From the NCBI GenBank assembly GCA_964545315.1, contig CAZJGI010000013.1:1-64000 (forward strand): a stretch of 64,000 nt of DNA. Reading direction: 5' to 3'. Positions 1 to 9,089 of this stretch are shown here, in pieces (position 1 is the first letter of the stretch; each line of letters starts with the position of its first letter). The translations under genes were made by a program, and so were the position numbers. Under the pieces are notes generated by a model. That model saw nothing but the letters and a program-made list of their open reading frames with translations, was not told the DNA's origin and did not search any database. The stretch is from JAAYJR01 sp964545315. Lineage in GTDB: Bacteria > Bacteroidota > Bacteroidia > Bacteroidales > Prolixibacteraceae.

Positions 1-1
1 A

Positions 2-2032
2 GAGCCCGGATTATCAATCCCGCTTAAAAGATGCTCCTTTTCTGCAGACGATCATTTGAAAGAAGCAGAAAGTTTTGAGGTAGTTATTGCCGGAGGGGGA
101 ACAGCGGGAATAACAGCTGCATTTGGTGCAACAGAAAAGGGCGCCGGTACCGTTGTTGTTGAATATTTCAATGATCCGGGTGGAACAAAAACTATAGGTG
201 GGGTAATGGGTTATTACCATGGTATTAAAGATACTCCTTTTATAGAACAGATTGAAGATCAGGCATTCCGGTTAACAGAACAGACAGGGTTAGCCAAAAG
301 GGCAGGCAGAAAAATCTATCTGGCACAGCGGTTTGAAAAAGCAGGAGGCAAGTTCATTTCAGGTGCAATTATTTGTGGTTCACTGGTCAGGAATAAAAAA
401 GTAGAAGGTATCCTGTGTTGTAAGGATGGGAAGCTTTTTAGAATTACAGGAAATGTTACAATTGATGCTACGGGAGATGCTGATATAGCCGCATTTGCAG
501 GAGCAGTTTGTTACCATGGCGAAAAGCGTGCAGGCATAACCCAGAATTACAGCCAGTGGAACATCGTCGGTGGCAGCAGGCCCCCTTCATATCCCAGCTC
601 TGATTATGATCTCATTGATATATCCCGGATATCTGAATTTCAACGGGGGCTCTTTTTGTCTCATTATGAAGCGCATTTTTACAATTTTTATCCCTACCTG
701 ACTGTCAGGGAATCACGGCGGATAAAAGGCCTTTATGAATTGAACCTGATTGATGCTGTTGAAAGAACCCATTTTGAAGATATAATTTCTGCTGCAAGCA
801 GTGATTATGATCCTCATTATGTTGGTAACTCCGAATTTACAAGGTGTGGTTTCCTACTGCCGCACTCTAATGTTGTCAGGGTGGAAATACCATACAGGTC
901 TGTTGTTCCTGAAAGTCTGTCGGGATTGCTGGTCACAGGTAAAGCTTTCAGTCAGTCTCATAATGCAATGCAGTTTACAAGAATGTCAGGTGACCTGTCT
1001 GTTCTTGGTTATCATACAGGACAAATAGCTGCTGACATATCGTCCAAAGGTATTAGTGCTGATAAATATGATGTGTCGGAATTACAAAAGAAATGGTTTG
1101 CAGCAGGTAATATTCCTGCAGAATTTATTTCAAAAAAACCGGGGAATAAACTAAACGACCAGGCTGAAGTTAAAAGGCGTTTGGAAAATCTGGCAAAGGG
1201 GAAAGTAGAGTTTCTCTATGATTGCTGCAGGCTTCCAAAAGAGAAAGCACTTCCCGGATTACAGGAAATATTCGAAAGAACAACCGGGGAAAAGGGGGAG
1301 CTGTTAATTGCAAAAGCTATGGCCTGGTTTGGTGAATCCAGGGGTAACGGGCTAATTACAAACGAATTGGAAAATTTATTTGAACAGGAACAGCTTGTCG
1401 GTTACCCGGATGGATATGTTGAAAATTATGATTTGATCAGGGGAAGGGAGAAGAATTTTCTGGAAGGACTTTTCTGGAAGATAAATCAGGATATTGCGTT
1501 GCTGGCCCTGGCACCTGATGATAACAGCAAGAAAATAATACAATATATTCTGGAAAGAACCCGTTCAGGGGGAAAAATGATAGAATGGACGGGTAGCAGG
1601 GGGGATTATTTTAACAGCAGGATCGACTTAAGGATTATCCCGTTCTATAACAGAATATTTAATTTGTGCTTCTATGCAGAACGTAATCCGGACCATTCCC
1701 TCATTAAGGGTTTTGAAAAATTACTTGAAGATGATAATATCAGTGGCTTTAAAACTGATGAATATAATAGTGTAAGATGGAAAGTATATGGTGGTAACCT
1801 TGAAATGAATATTGGCTCTGCATTGGCCAGATGCGGATCAAAAAGCGGATTCGATCTTTTGACTGACTATTTAGATGATATTCACTATAATTTTAAGCTT
1901 TTTGCAGCAAACGAACTGAAGAGTATTACCGGTGAAAATTTCGGATTTGCATTGGAAGCCTGGAGGCAATATCTTTCAGGATTGAACTATCCTCAACCTT
2001 GCAGAAATTTGATAAAAGAGAAAGAGTATTAA
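2..2032 (+). CDS. FAD-dependent oxidoreductase (5' end outside window)
   Basis: Probable flavoprotein oxidoreductase of the FAD_oxidored (PF12831) type; substrate unknown. The dinucleotide-binding motif GGGTAG lies about 13-18 residues after the TTG at 56, followed by an acidic VVVEYF strand end and, near 135-140, the second FAD motif DATGDAD. The last 250 residues look helical and repeat-like, without a motif I recognise. The reading frame stays open from the TTG at 56 back to base 2, encoding residues such as PLKRCSFSADDHL. The gene therefore almost certainly starts upstream of the window, and the TTG is not a convincing start. It is followed after 54 nt by a Tat-exported protein on the same strand. 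Family assignment is firm; function is not. Confidence 0.8.
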   Translation, partial: EPGLSIPLKRCSFSADDHLKEAESFEVVIAGGGTAGITAAFGATEKGAGTVVVEYFNDPGGTKTIGGVMGYYHGIKDTPFIEQIEDQAFRLTEQTGLAKRAGRKIYLAQRFEKAGGKFISGAIICGSLVRNKKVEGILCCKDGKLFRITGNVTIDATGDADIAAFAGAVCYHGEKRAGITQNYSQWNIVGGSRPPSYPSSDYDLIDISRISEFQRGLFLSHYEAHFYNFYPYLTVRESRRIKGLYELNLIDAVERTHFEDIISAASSDYDPHYVGNSEFTRCGFLLPHSNVVRVEIPYRSVVPESLSGLLVTGKAFSQSHNAMQFTRMSGDLSVLGYHTGQIAADISSKGISADKYDVSELQKKWFAAGNIPAEFISKKPGNKLNDQAEVKRRLENLAKGKVEFLYDCCRLPKEKALPGLQEIFERTTGEKGELLIAKAMAWFGESRGNGLITNELENLFEQEQLVGYPDGYVENYDLIRGREKNFLEGLFWKINQDIALLALAPDDNSKKIIQYILERTRSGGKMIEWTGSRGDYFNSRIDLRIIPFYNRIFNLCFYAERNPDHSLIKGFEKLLEDDNISGFKTDEYNSVRWKVYGGNLEMNIGSALARCGSKSGFDLLTDYLDDIHYNFKLFAANELKSITGENFGFALEAWRQYLSGLNYPQPCRNLIKEKEY

Positions 2033-2086
2033 CAAATGCCGGATCATATTTTTGAGATTAATTGAATTATAATATTTACGTCTGTT

Positions 2087-3298
2087 ATGAAGTCAAAAAG
2101 AAGGGAATTTATTCAATCAGCAACTGCTTTATCGGGAGGGCTTCTTTTAGGAGGAGGAAGGTTTCATTCCGGTAATGCAGCGGGAAGTATAACAAATCTT
2201 ATAAAAATAGAAGAGCCTTTTAATGGTGCAGTTTTAAACCGGAGGCATGGTATTGAGGTCGACGGCGGCCTTAAAATTGAAGTTCAGGGAGAGGCGCCTC
2301 TTGATAGCAATGTGAAGGTAAACGGACAGCTTGCAAGGCGTTCAGGAACAAGATTTATTGCAGATGTTATACTGAAAGGGAGAGAGACTGTTATTACCGC
2401 CGATTCGAAAGGCTGGTTCGGAGAGAACAGCCATAGAGTTAAGGTTGTTTGGGATAAAAATTCATTTCCCAGATATGGCTTTGAAGTTGATGATAACATA
2501 TTTTTTTACAGGGACATTGCAAGAAAAAAATATAAGTCAATTTTCGATTGCCATTATTTGCAGGGGCTTCGTGACCTGAACCGTAAGTACGGGACCAGGT
2601 TTGTGTTGAACACCTATTTTACTGACGGATTGGAGTATACCGATAAGCCTGAATTTAACCTTACCCAGTTTCCTGATCGTTATAAGAGTGAATGGCAGGA
2701 TAATTCTGATTGGCTGAGGCTGACATTTCATGCTTATTCAAATAAGCCTGACAGGCCTTATCAATACGCCTCACCGGAGAAACTCATAAGTGATATGGAT
2801 AAAGTATCTGCCGAAATACGCAGATTTGCAGGAGATGAAACATATACTCCCCCAACAATTATCCATTGGGGAATGGTTCAGCCTTCTGCTTATAAGCCTC
2901 TGGCAGACAAAGGGGTGAAGGTTTTAAGGGGATACTTCTCCAAAACTGCCTCAGGGGGGTATGATGTTAACCATAATGTGGATGAAATACGTTCTGAATA
3001 TCTTTCCAGACATGATGCCCTTAAAGACTTTGACAGCGGGATTGTTTTTGGAAAAGTTGATATGGTATGTAATAGTACACCATTAGACCAGATAGAGCCG
3101 GTACTTGAGGCAGTTTATGGAGATGACAACAGGGCTGAGATAATGGACCTGATGACTCACGAGCAATATTTCTGGCCATTTTATACAAGTTATATTCCGG
3201 AACATTTTGAGCGACTTGACAAAACTTTGCGATGGGTTACTGAACACGATTATAAACCAGTCTTCCTCCATGAAGGATTTTTGGGTGCTGCGGAATAA
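2087..3298 (+). CDS. Tat-exported polysaccharide-deacetylase-like protein
   Basis: 403-residue exported protein of unproven function. The N-terminus has a twin-arginine signal (KSKRREFIQSA followed by a hydrophobic Gly/Leu stretch). Residues about 35-125 look like a beta-rich carbohydrate-binding or Ig-like domain. The second half, from about 135, begins with RYGFEVDDNIFF, continues with strand-helix alternation typical of a TIM-barrel, and has LTFHAYSN near 210. The Asp pair and this His are placed as in polysaccharide-deacetylase-like (CE4 superfamily) folds, so they may bind a metal. Start chosen because the Tat signal begins exactly at this ATG. Neighbours (FAD oxidoreductase, aminotransferase, Gfo/Idh) suggest carbohydrate metabolism. 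The deacetylase assignment is inference from fold-level resemblance. Confidence 0.6.
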   Translation: MKSKRREFIQSATALSGGLLLGGGRFHSGNAAGSITNLIKIEEPFNGAVLNRRHGIEVDGGLKIEVQGEAPLDSNVKVNGQLARRSGTRFIADVILKGRETVITADSKGWFGENSHRVKVVWDKNSFPRYGFEVDDNIFFYRDIARKKYKSIFDCHYLQGLRDLNRKYGTRFVLNTYFTDGLEYTDKPEFNLTQFPDRYKSEWQDNSDWLRLTFHAYSNKPDRPYQYASPEKLISDMDKVSAEIRRFAGDETYTPPTIIHWGMVQPSAYKPLADKGVKVLRGYFSKTASGGYDVNHNVDEIRSEYLSRHDALKDFDSGIVFGKVDMVCNSTPLDQIEPVLEAVYGDDNRAEIMDLMTHEQYFWPFYTSYIPEHFERLDKTLRWVTEHDYKPVFLHEGFLGAAE

Positions 3299-3329
3299 AA
3301 ATTACAATGTGATTAATGCAAAGAATTTT

Positions 3330-3357
3330 CTGAAAAGGTGCTTTGCACCTTTTTCAG
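3330..3357. terminator. hairpin after the Tat-exported protein
   Basis: Stem of about 12 bp (CTGAAAAGGTGC with its complement, one bulged T) around a 3-nt TTT loop, 32 nt after the stop codon at 3298. The A-rich and T-rich stem base could act as a terminator in either direction. No separate T-tract follows the stem, so this may instead be one of the small palindromes scattered in this genome. Confidence 0.4.
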
Positions 3358-3401
3358 GGCAGGTTTAAACTTAAAACAGAAAAAAATTGGGAAATGAGTA
3401 T

Positions 3402-3417
3402 CCCGGTTGAAATCGGG
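3402..3417. repeat. single degenerate copy of the GGTTGAAA hairpin
   Basis: CCCGGTTGAAATCGGG folds into a 7-bp stem (one G-T pair) with a GA centre and is followed by TAAAGC. It resembles hairpin A of the array at 4822-5362 (CCGTCGG TTGAAA CCGACGG followed by CAAAGGATAAAGCC), so it is probably a diverged member of that family, in the 5' region of the DegT gene. Confidence 0.4.
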
Positions 3418-3460
3418 TAAAGCTATATGAAACCTTTGAAAACATTTAATTTTAAAATAT

Positions 3461-4780
3461 ATGAAAAAAGAAGATCAGGAAAAGAAATCTGATTTCCGGT
3501 ATGATACCGGGGAGGCCAGGGTTCCGTGGGCTGCCGTTGGCGAGAGCATGAATATAGAAGATATAACCGCTATGATCAGGTTTTTGATCCCGGGGGAGGA
3601 TAATGATCCCTTATATGCAGGACAACTGAAAAAAGTATCCTCAGCTCTTGAAGAGCTTCGTAAAAAAGGCAGTTATGCCTCCAAACTGTCACTGGGATCT
3701 TATGTTAAAAAACTTGAGACTGCTATTCAGGAGTTTTTAAGTGTAAAATATGCCTGCTTTATTACTAATGCCACCGCAGGCTTTGAGATAGGACTTAAAT
3801 TTGCAGGAATTAAGCCGGGTGATGAAGTGATTGCACCCGCCATTACTTTTCTGTCGACAATAAACTATCCCTTGCTGATAGGTGCTAAGGTAGTCCTGGC
3901 AGATATTGATCCGGTTACCCTGAATATCAGTCCTGAGGATATAAGGCGTAAGATCACATCGCGGACCAGGGCTATCATACCGGTACATATAGGTGGTTAT
4001 CCATGTGATATGGATGCAATTATGGAGATAGCCCGGGAGCATGACCTTATGGTAGTTGAGGATGCCGCCCACGGATTTGGTGGTTATTACAAAGGAAAGG
4101 CTCTGGGTACAATTGGTGACTTTGGGTCTTTCAGTTTTCATGAGGTAAAAAATATTACCTCATGTGGTGAAGGTGGTGTGGTAGTGACAAACAGTTCTTA
4201 CGGAGAGGACTTCCCCAAGAGCCGTTTCGGTGGATTTGACATTGCTCATCCGATTGATAAATGGTTGTATGATGTAGTTGCCCTGGAAGGTAAGGGTGGC
4301 CATTTTACGGTTGGTGGTAACCACTCTTCAACGGAAATACAGGCAGTGGCACTTCTGAACCAGCTCAAGCGGCTTCCGGGAATTATTGAGACAAGGAAAA
4401 AGTATGCAGAATACCTTAACAGCAGATTCAGTGACCTGGAAGAGATACTTGCTTGTCCCCTTGATAATGAGGATATAAAGAGCACTTATCATTTATTTTT
4501 GTTTCAGCTTGACCACAATAAACTTAAGGGGGATATACAGGATTTCAAAAGGAAGATGACTGAAAGAGGTATTGTTCAGATACCCCATTTTGCCCCGTTG
4601 TACAGGTTTACCTTTTTAAAACAGCTGGGGTATGATACAACAGCTATGCAGAAAAGTTGTCCGAATGCAGAGGAAGCTTTTTTATACAAGTTCACCCATT
4701 TGCCGCTTTATCCTTTGACAGATGACCAGGTTGAATATATGGCTGATAATATTATTGAAACTGTAAGGGAGATGAAATGA
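3461..4780 (+). CDS. DegT/DnrJ/EryC1/StrS family aminotransferase
   Basis: PLP-dependent transaminase of the sugar-aminotransferase family (439 residues). Landmarks: ATAGFE near 104-109, the PLP-contacting EDAAHG at 200-205, and SFSFHEVKN with Lys230 as the expected Schiff-base lysine, followed by TSCGEGG. Family members aminate keto-sugars or keto-cyclitols using glutamate or glutamine. The N-terminal 90 residues are longer than in minimal family members. It sits between a Tat-exported deacetylase-like protein and a cysteine-synthase-like gene. With the isomerase-like and Gfo/Idh genes downstream it could belong to an amino-sugar or amino-cyclitol route. That pathway is inference; the family call is firm. 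Confidence 0.85.
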   Translation: MKKEDQEKKSDFRYDTGEARVPWAAVGESMNIEDITAMIRFLIPGEDNDPLYAGQLKKVSSALEELRKKGSYASKLSLGSYVKKLETAIQEFLSVKYACFITNATAGFEIGLKFAGIKPGDEVIAPAITFLSTINYPLLIGAKVVLADIDPVTLNISPEDIRRKITSRTRAIIPVHIGGYPCDMDAIMEIAREHDLMVVEDAAHGFGGYYKGKALGTIGDFGSFSFHEVKNITSCGEGGVVVTNSSYGEDFPKSRFGGFDIAHPIDKWLYDVVALEGKGGHFTVGGNHSSTEIQAVALLNQLKRLPGIIETRKKYAEYLNSRFSDLEEILACPLDNEDIKSTYHLFLFQLDHNKLKGDIQDFKRKMTERGIVQIPHFAPLYRFTFLKQLGYDTTAMQKSCPNAEEAFLYKFTHLPLYPLTDDQVEYMADNIIETVREMK

Positions 4781-4821
4781 GGTAAAAACAAATTGTGACC
4801 TGAGCGGATTGTCATCCTGAT

Positions 4822-5362
4822 CCGTCGGTTGAAACCGACGGCAAAGGATAAAGCCTTGATAAATGCAGCCAGGGGGTTAAAGGCCTTATCCTTTGCCGTT
4901 CGCTTTAGCGAACGGATTAAGGTCAGTGCAAGTAAGTTTTGGGGGAGTGGAGAATGTTGCCTGCAGTCCGTCGGTTGAAACCGACGGCAAAGGATATTTC
5001 TCCGATTAAAGAAGCCAATTGGTTCAGGGTCTTATCCTTTGCCGTTCACTTCAGTGAACGGATTAAGGTCAGTGCAAGTAAGTTTTGGGGGAGTGGAGAA
5101 TGTTGCCTGCNNNNNNNNNNNNNNNNNNNNNNNNNNNNNNNNNNNNNNNNNNNNNNNNNNNNNNNNNNNNNNNNNNNNNNNNNNNNNNNNNNNNNNNNNN
5201 NNNNNNNNNNGAACGGATTAAGGTCAGTGCAAGTAAGTTTTGGGGGAGTGGAGAATGTTGCCTGCAGTCCGTTGGCTGAAACCGACGGCAAAGGATATGT
5301 CTCCGATTAAAGAAGCCAATTGGTTCAGGGCCTTATCCTTTGCCGTTCGCTTTAGCGAACGG
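4822..5362. repeat. tandem array of paired hairpins (BIME-like), 146-bp period
   Basis: Each unit holds hairpin A (CCGTCGGTTGAAACCGACGG at 4822-4841 and 4968-4987, diverged copy 5269-5288) and hairpin B (CCGTTCGCTTTAGCGAACGG at 4896-4915 and 5343-5362; variant CCGTTCACTTCAGTGAACGG at 5042-5061; a fragment at 5211). In the first pair, A is followed by CAAAGGATAAAGCC and B is preceded by GGCCTTATCCTTTG, so A and B are arms of a larger inverted repeat. Between units is a conserved 52-nt spacer containing AAGTTTTGGGGGAGTGG. The repeat spacing 4921 to 5067 is 146 bp. Hairpin B shows a compensatory G-C to A-T change, so pairing is conserved. An assembly gap interrupts the array, so the copy number is unknown. 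Confidence 0.9.
5111..5210. other. assembly gap (100 N)
   Basis: Exactly 100 N inside the tandem hairpin array. The round number and the repeated flanks suggest a placeholder gap where the assembler could not span identical units; the true length is unknown. Confidence 0.98.
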
Positions 5363-5390
5363 ATTGAATTTTAAATTATTTGTTGATTTT

Positions 5391-6368
5391 ATGAAAACCA
5401 ATAAAGATAAGAACCTGTATCACAGGACAAATTTTATTAAAGGTTCAGGTTCCGGAATTCTCGAGCTGATAGGAAATACTCCGCTGGTCAGGCTTGATAA
5501 ACTTTCAGGCCAGGGAATAAACCTTTTTGGGAAACTTGAATATATTAATCCGGGAGGTAGTGTCAAAGACAGGGCAGGACTTCAGATAATCATTGATGCA
5601 TATGAGTCAGGGCGACTTGTAAAAGGACAAATGGTGGTAGAGATGACCAGCGGGAATATGGGCTCGGGACTGGCAGTTGTGTGCGGGCAATTTGGAAATC
5701 CTTTTACTGCCGTTATGCCTGCCGGTAACAGTCATGAAAGGGTTAAACTATTAAAAGCCCTTGGTGCTGAGGTTGTACTGACTGATCAGGTTGATGGGGG
5801 ACAAGGTATGGTCACAGGAAAGGATATCGATTATGCATCACAGGTTGCCCGTAAAATAGCTCAGGAGACCAAGGGCTTTTATGTCGATCAGTTTAATAAT
5901 ATTTCAGGAATAAAAGCTCATTATCAAAATACCGGGCCCGAGATTTGGAAAGATATCCCTGAAATCGACGCATTTGTTACCTCGATAGGAACAGGGGGAA
6001 CATTTATGGGTATTTCAAGATATCTAAAGGAAAAAAACAGAAATATTAAATGCGTTGCAGTGGAACCTGAAAATGCTGCAATCCTTAAAAGCGGAAATGT
6101 TTCTAATCCGAAACATATTATCCAGGGTACCGGTTACGGAATGGTTCCCCCTCATTGGGATGGTTCAATTGCTGACGATATCATTACTGTTACTGACGAT
6201 GAAGTCATGATTATGACCCGGCGATTAAGCAGGGAGCAGGGACTTTTTGCCGGGTATTCATCAGGGGCCAATATTGCTGCATCTCTTAAGTTTGCCGGAA
6301 AAAACAGATTTGTAAAAAATATTGTAACTATTTTATGTGATACAGGCTATAAATATTCAGAACTGTAA
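5391..6368 (+). CDS. cysteine synthase family PLP-dependent enzyme
   Basis: Fold-type II PLP enzyme of 325 residues, like O-acetylserine sulfhydrylase or cystathionine beta-synthase catalytic domains. It has the opening IGNTPLVRL, the PLP lysine in SVKDRAG (Lys59), the substrate loop TSGNMGSG, the phosphate-binding GTGGTFMG, and a C-terminal LCDTGYKY corresponding to the usual DSGERY. I placed the start at the ATG at 5391. An in-frame ATG at 5340 exists, but it lies inside hairpin B of the repeat array and would translate repeat sequence. No cysE lies nearby, so a role in ordinary cysteine synthesis is not shown; related enzymes also make other beta-substituted alanines. Confidence 0.85.
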   Translation: MKTNKDKNLYHRTNFIKGSGSGILELIGNTPLVRLDKLSGQGINLFGKLEYINPGGSVKDRAGLQIIIDAYESGRLVKGQMVVEMTSGNMGSGLAVVCGQFGNPFTAVMPAGNSHERVKLLKALGAEVVLTDQVDGGQGMVTGKDIDYASQVARKIAQETKGFYVDQFNNISGIKAHYQNTGPEIWKDIPEIDAFVTSIGTGGTFMGISRYLKEKNRNIKCVAVEPENAAILKSGNVSNPKHIIQGTGYGMVPPHWDGSIADDIITVTDDEVMIMTRRLSREQGLFAGYSSGANIAASLKFAGKNRFVKNIVTILCDTGYKYSEL

Positions 6369-6479
6369 TTATTTATTCTTATATTTTATTCAGCGGTGTT
6401 ATTTAACCGGTTATAAAATGAGAAACAGAATATTTCAAAAGATAACAAAAATTCATATTTTCAACTAAATCAAATAAAG

Positions 6480-8030
6480 ATGAAAAAACTTGTCATTCTG
6501 ATTCTCTCCCTGGCACTATTTATTGGTACTCTTTCTGCACAAAGCAGAAATACTAAAGTATTTACAATTTTTACTTCCTCCGGCTGCGGATGTACGGGTT
6601 CCGGCGGTCCACCGGAGACGTTTACAACTAATGAAGATGTTCTTGCTGACCTGAAAAAGGAGTGTGATGGAGTTGAATTCATACTTTTTGAGGGAAATGT
6701 TACTGAAGCCTGGAATGAAGTGCAAGGTAACAAAGATAAATTTGACGGGATACTTATTGTTGGGAGGATGGACAGGGATTACCGGTTGGCATTTACCGGG
6801 CTTCCAACTATAATTGTATATAACCTTTTTGAATTTCAGAGCGGCCATCATTATCATATTTATGCCACAGGAAAGGTTATAGGCGATGAGGTTAATATTT
6901 TGCAGGGGGGCACGAACTATAAGGAAGTCAAAATTCTTAATGCACAGCTGGACAGGAGAAACCTGTGTGATCCTGAATTAACAAAATCTATGTTTAACGA
7001 TCTTGTTTATAAAATTAAACTTATCAGGGCAATTAAAGAGATGAAGGAGACCAGGATACTGATGGTTAAAGGAGGTAAGGATGAGATCATTGCGAGTGTC
7101 AACTATAAGTTTGGCGACCATGATCAGTCTTATCCTGAGGATCATAATGAACTATACCTGAAAAATTTTAAGGAATTACTTGATGTTGATATCGTTTCTG
7201 TAGAGGCTGAAGAATTTTATGAAACTTATAAGAAAACAGTAATAGGCGAGGCTGAGAAATTAGCTGACCTGTGGATCCAAAATGCCCGTAAAGTAGAAGC
7301 ATCGCGCCGGGAGATAATCAAATCAGTACGCGGATACCTGGCTCTTGAGGCCTTAAGGGAAAAATATAACTGTAATGCTGTTTCCACCCACATCAGGTCG
7401 GTAACCGGAAGCGGAAATCTTGAAGACCGGTTCAATCCCGGCCTGGGTATTGAACTTGGTTTCAAAACCCGGGGAATACAGGCTGTTTGCCAGAATTATC
7501 CGGATATTCTTATAAGTCAGGTTTTGGCATATCATCTTACAGGAAGGCCAAGTATGCTGGGCGACCAGATGTATGATATTGATAATTCGGTGCAGATTGC
7601 CTTGCATTGTGGCATACCGGTCAATCCTTACGGAGATGACTGGAGAGTGCCCTATACTATCAGAACTCACGCAGAGAGTCCGGTAAGGGATAAGCCTGAT
7701 GAGCCGGGATCTTCCACCGGGTTGACAGCTGAGTGGCCTGTCAATGAAAATGTTACATTTTGGGAATTTCACAGCCTTCTTAAGGAAATAAGATTACATA
7801 CAGGAGTGTTGGTGGATGGGCATGAAATATACATCGGAGGAGAAAATATTGATAATGTTATGTGTACAGCAAAAGTTATAGCTAAAGTTAATAATATTGA
7901 GAAGGTGAGAGACCAGCATTTTCCCTCTCTGTACGGAATACATAATTGTATTACCCTTGGTGACTTAAGAAAACAGATAAAAGATGTTGGTGTATTACTG
8001 GGAATGAAAGTTACAGAAAGAGATAAATAG
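6480..8030 (+). CDS. exported fucose/arabinose-isomerase-like protein
   Basis: 516 residues with a clear signal peptide (MKKLVILILSLALF, cleavage likely after TLSAQ), so predicted periplasmic or surface-exposed. A Cys/Gly-rich patch SSGCGCTGSGG follows the signal. The C-terminal half reads like the L-fucose/L-arabinose isomerase fold: GIQAVCQNYPDIL, LTGRPSMLGDQMYD and QIALHCGIP match the spacing of that family's substrate and metal-site region. Isomerases of this fold normally work in the cytoplasm, so export is unusual. The gene is followed after 6 nt by a Gfo/Idh/MocA oxidoreductase, which suggests co-transcription. Isomerase activity is inference from these motifs. Confidence 0.6.
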   Translation: MKKLVILILSLALFIGTLSAQSRNTKVFTIFTSSGCGCTGSGGPPETFTTNEDVLADLKKECDGVEFILFEGNVTEAWNEVQGNKDKFDGILIVGRMDRDYRLAFTGLPTIIVYNLFEFQSGHHYHIYATGKVIGDEVNILQGGTNYKEVKILNAQLDRRNLCDPELTKSMFNDLVYKIKLIRAIKEMKETRILMVKGGKDEIIASVNYKFGDHDQSYPEDHNELYLKNFKELLDVDIVSVEAEEFYETYKKTVIGEAEKLADLWIQNARKVEASRREIIKSVRGYLALEALREKYNCNAVSTHIRSVTGSGNLEDRFNPGLGIELGFKTRGIQAVCQNYPDILISQVLAYHLTGRPSMLGDQMYDIDNSVQIALHCGIPVNPYGDDWRVPYTIRTHAESPVRDKPDEPGSSTGLTAEWPVNENVTFWEFHSLLKEIRLHTGVLVDGHEIYIGGENIDNVMCTAKVIAKVNNIEKVRDQHFPSLYGIHNCITLGDLRKQIKDVGVLLGMKVTERDK

Positions 8031-8036
8031 AAGATT

Positions 8037-9089
8037 ATGGCAAAATGGAATTTCGGGATAGTAGGTGCCGGGAGCATCGCAGATTTTCATGCAAAAGCTG
8101 TTCAAAGCCTGCCAAACGCGGGTCTGACAGGAATATGCGGAACCAATCCCGTTAAAGTAAAAACATTGGCAGAGAAATATAATTGTAAAATTTTTGAGAG
8201 TACATCTGCAATGCTCAGTGATCCGGGGATTGACATCATAACTATTGCCACTCCGAGCGGAGCACATATGGAGCCTGCAATTGAGGCTGCGAAGTACGGT
8301 AAACATGTTATCTGTGAAAAACCTCTTGAGATAAACCTGGAGAGGATTGACAAAATGATAGAAGCTCACAAAATTACCGGCACAAGGTTAGGTGGTATCT
8401 TTAATTACCGGTTTAATGACGTTGTCAGGTTACTAAAAAAGAGTGTTGACTCAGGCAGATTCGGAAGGATCACAAATGCCTCTGTTTATGTGCCCTGGTG
8501 GCGGTCTGATCAGTATTATGACAGCAGTTGGAGAGGAACATGGCATCTCGACGGGGGAGGTGCTTTGATGAATCAGTCGATACATATGGTGGATATGCTT
8601 CAGTATATTGCAGGACCGGTCAGTTCATTAAAGGCATATACTGCAACCCTTGCACATCCTCAAATTGAAGTTGAAGACAGTGCGACGGCTGTGCTAAGGT
8701 TCAGAAACGGAGCACTGGGCATTATCTATGGCACTACGGCTTCTTATCCGGGACAGTTCAGGAGAATTGAAATTACCGGCACAAAAGGAACTGCAATCAT
8801 TGAAGAGAACAGCATTAAAGTGTGGCAGTTTGCCCGGGAGTTGGATGAGGATCAGGAAATATTACAAAAATTCAGCAACATAGAAGGGGGTGGGGGCGTA
8901 TCTGATCCCATGGCTATTCCTTTTGAACCGCATGCAAGAAATATTGCTGCTTTTATCGAGTCATTAGAAAAAGGATTGCCTTTTGAGATTGATGGTTATG
9001 AAGCCAGAAAATCTGTGGAGATCATACTTGGTATATACCAGTCTGCAAAGGAAGGCACAGAGGTTAACTTTGAAAGATATGATCCTTGA
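8037..9089 (+). CDS. Gfo/Idh/MocA family oxidoreductase
   Basis: NAD(P)-dependent sugar or cyclitol dehydrogenase, 350 residues. The N-terminal Rossmann motif is VGAGSIADFHA. The family-signature EKPLEI carries the conserved lysine (around 96-97). The C-terminal alpha/beta domain has GGGALMNQSIHMVDML, with the His expected in the active site. No signal peptide, so cytoplasmic. It starts 6 nt after the isomerase-like gene. Its stop codon overlaps the TTG start of a broken Tat-protein remnant at 9086, as if a further gene of the operon was lost. Substrate unknown. Confidence 0.9.
   Translation: MAKWNFGIVGAGSIADFHAKAVQSLPNAGLTGICGTNPVKVKTLAEKYNCKIFESTSAMLSDPGIDIITIATPSGAHMEPAIEAAKYGKHVICEKPLEINLERIDKMIEAHKITGTRLGGIFNYRFNDVVRLLKKSVDSGRFGRITNASVYVPWWRSDQYYDSSWRGTWHLDGGGALMNQSIHMVDMLQYIAGPVSSLKAYTATLAHPQIEVEDSATAVLRFRNGALGIIYGTTASYPGQFRRIEITGTKGTAIIEENSIKVWQFARELDEDQEILQKFSNIEGGGGVSDPMAIPFEPHARNIAAFIESLEKGLPFEIDGYEARKSVEIILGIYQSAKEGTEVNFERYDP

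Noticed and set aside
3737..4141. 134-codon antisense ORF inside the DegT gene
   Set aside because: Shadow of a well-supported gene; no family motif or start context.
4939..5310. Several ORFs across the hairpin array
   Set aside because: They run through repeat units and the N gap; their codons are the repeated hairpins, so they are not genes.
4822..5362. CRISPR array
   Set aside because: Units are 146 bp with near-identical spacers and paired hairpins; no variable spacers and no cas genes.
5340..5390. Upstream start for the cysteine-synthase-like gene
   Set aside because: This segment translates hairpin B of the repeat and has no similarity to the enzyme family.
7353..7772. 139-codon antisense ORF in the isomerase-like gene
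   Set aside because: No recognisable family and fully overlapped by the sense ORF with a signal peptide and conserved motifs.
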